From the NCBI GenBank assembly GCA_021397835.1, contig JAJFZO010000094.1, positions 10,702,001 through 10,766,000 of the forward strand: 64,000 nucleotides of DNA, in the 5' to 3' direction. The DNA is from Moringa oleifera. Its lineage: Eukaryota > Streptophyta > Magnoliopsida > Brassicales > Moringaceae. Within the stretch, counting starts at the first letter, position 1. The number at the start of each line of letters is the position of its first letter. Below are positions 62,710 to 64,000 of this stretch, piece by piece. The translations under genes and the position numbers were made by a program. Under the pieces are notes generated by a model. The model was not told the origin of the DNA. It was given only the letters and a program-made list of their open reading frames with translations, and did no database searches.

Positions 62710-63144
62710 ATGGGATCATCTGGCTTCTCCCTTATGTGTATTCTCCATTCTGTACTTGCTCTTGCTTCTGGGGCTTTCATTATGTTTTACACCAATGAGG
62801 CCTATGTGTTTGGTCATGGTACTGAGATTGCAAGCAAACTTAAAGGATCAACACCCCATGATCAACTTTTGATTCAAACATCTGAATCATTTTCAGGGCT
62901 GCTTTTATTTGCCATTGGGCTTGTCTTATTTATGGTATCCTTCGTAAAGGATAGAGAGTTTCATACTTTCTTTGCCAAGGGGTGTGTGCTCCTTCATGTT
63001 TCAATGGCTGTTTGGAGAGTTTGCTTTGAAGGGAAGCTCGAAGATCTTGCCCATGAATGGCCTAGACAAGCTGCTGGGGATATGGCATTGGCACTTTCTT
63101 GGGTTTTCTTTCTTGTCTACTCATGGAGGGAGAAATATGATTAG
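62710..63144 (+). CDS. Small four-helix membrane protein (At1g53035-like), unknown function
   Basis: Single-exon gene for 144 residues. It belongs to a conserved plant family of unknown function, known to me only as At1g53035 and its paralogue At3g15358. Four hydrophobic segments are seen at about residues 5-27, 60-80, 87-104 and 120-139, so it is probably a polytopic membrane protein. Conserved-looking features are FYTNEAYVFGHGTE after helix 1, a KDREFH turn, and HVSMAVWRVCFEG with a HEWPRQ loop. The start at 62710 is the first ATG in frame, after a purine-rich leader AAGGGAGAAAAGAATTTC. It closes the colinear block and has the same strand as the MUCI70-like gene. No function is proposed. 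Confidence 0.92.
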   Translation: MGSSGFSLMCILHSVLALASGAFIMFYTNEAYVFGHGTEIASKLKGSTPHDQLLIQTSESFSGLLLFAIGLVLFMVSFVKDREFHTFFAKGCVLLHVSMAVWRVCFEGKLEDLAHEWPRQAAGDMALALSWVFFLVYSWREKYD

Positions 63145-64000
63145 CCCGGAAACTGGAATTCCTCTGCCATCACAAGAGAAGTGAATCTGAATCTGCTGCC
63201 TGATTCTGCTCTTGGGGCCCCTGTTAAATTGAACTTGAACTAGAGTGAGTTCTGACTTCTGGGTTTAGCCAAATGGGTTTTAACACATTTTTGTTCTGAT
63301 TGCTTGGTGAGATTGAAACTTCAAGAAAATTTCAGATGGGAGATGAATCAGATTCTGGGTCATTCTTGTTTACTGAAATCTCTGTTCAGATCTTAATAAG
63401 TTGAGCCTGGAAATGAAATTCAGTTTGGTAAATTTCCTTTCACAGAGGTTCTAACATGTTTACTTCAGTTTCTGCTCAAAGTCTGTAAATCCTCTCTTGC
63501 AAATCCTGTAATAACAATGGAGCTTTTTATCTTTCAGTTCTGTCTTGCTCCCATAGCTTAATTTGATTGAAACCTCAGCAGCATCTCTGTCATCTCTTGA
63601 CATCTTTGATCAGTTCTCTTGCATTTCTACCAGCAAAATGCTTCTTATTCCAATTTTCTTGGAGAGTGTGATGTTTCCTTTTATGTAATGTTTTGGAGAG
63701 AAGGAAAATTAATAAATTTTGACATAAATTAACTAGAATTCTATTTTGATATTGGATCAGATTATAATATTAATTTGTGATTTTGCCAACATATTGATTT
63801 TTTTTTTAATTTTATATAAATTATAAAAGTAATTTTTTTCTAGAAAAGATAAAAATCAATATAAATGTCAAAATTTACATTTACAAGAATTGATTTATAA
63901 TAATAATAATATGAAAATTTCTTAAATTGGTATTTGTTTATAGTTAATTAATTTTTTTTAAAAGGGAAAAAATTAGAGAGAAGAGATTTATTTATTTTTT
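63145..64000 (+). other. 3' UTR of the small membrane protein gene and AT-rich flank
   Basis: About 550 bp of balanced composition after the stop, probably 3' UTR, with AATTAATAAATTTT near 63707-63720 as a possible polyadenylation signal region. From 63720 to the end the sequence is AT-rich with no gene. Confidence 0.5.

Overview
This is plant nuclear DNA, almost certainly from a core eudicot. The genes have many short GT-AG introns and lie in very AT-rich intergenic DNA. Their products are plant-specific families: VQ, DRP5, STIG1/GRI, SPA, PPI and MUCI70. The exact species cannot be told from the sequence. No bacterial, organellar or viral gene set, CRISPR array, rRNA or convincing tRNA was found.

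Ten protein-coding genes are supported. From left to right: a VQ-motif protein (minus, 118-858); the dynamin-related GTPase DRP5A (minus, 6841-11959, 8 exons); a STIG1-family secreted cysteine-rich protein like GRIM REAPER (plus, 13403-13891); an organellar S4-domain RNA-binding protein (minus, 14387-18059, 10 exons); a proton pump interactor (minus, 19740-24068, 7 coding exons); a GT14 (Core-2/I-branching) glycosyltransferase (plus, 31323-33462, 4 exons); a SPA3/SPA4-type COP1 partner (minus, 34478-40267, 7 exons); an N-myristoylated CDK-like kinase (minus, 43314-51266, 8 exons); a MUCI70/DUF616 putative glycosyltransferase (plus, 55839-60245, 9 exons); and a small four-helix membrane protein (plus, 62710-63144). 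Exon borders were derived by hand from GT/AG signals, reading-frame continuity and remembered homologous proteins.

The nine genes from DRP5A to the last membrane protein match, from memory, the order of Arabidopsis At1g53140 down to At1g53035, inverted in this window. Colinearity is the main organising fact of the window and supports the assignments. The Arabidopsis lectin genes between SPA4 and the kinase (At1g53060-53080) are not seen here. The genes do not form one pathway. They cover light signalling, cell division, cell-death signalling, cell-wall synthesis, proton-pump control and organelle RNA binding.

The points most worth checking are inside genes. The kinase has one extra A at the start of its catalytic-loop exon, which breaks the frame. 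The PPI gene lacks a GT donor for its last intron, so the exon with the membrane anchor may be lost. SPA has a possible GC-AG intron and carries a decayed TRIM-like LTR element in intron 2. The MUCI70-like gene has an 11-codon uORF whose stop overlaps the main start. Intergenic DNA carries a dispersed AT-rich repeat family, a tandem ~100-bp repeat and several G-boxes. No clearly new biological system was found; this looks like a well-conserved plant gene block with some unusual details.
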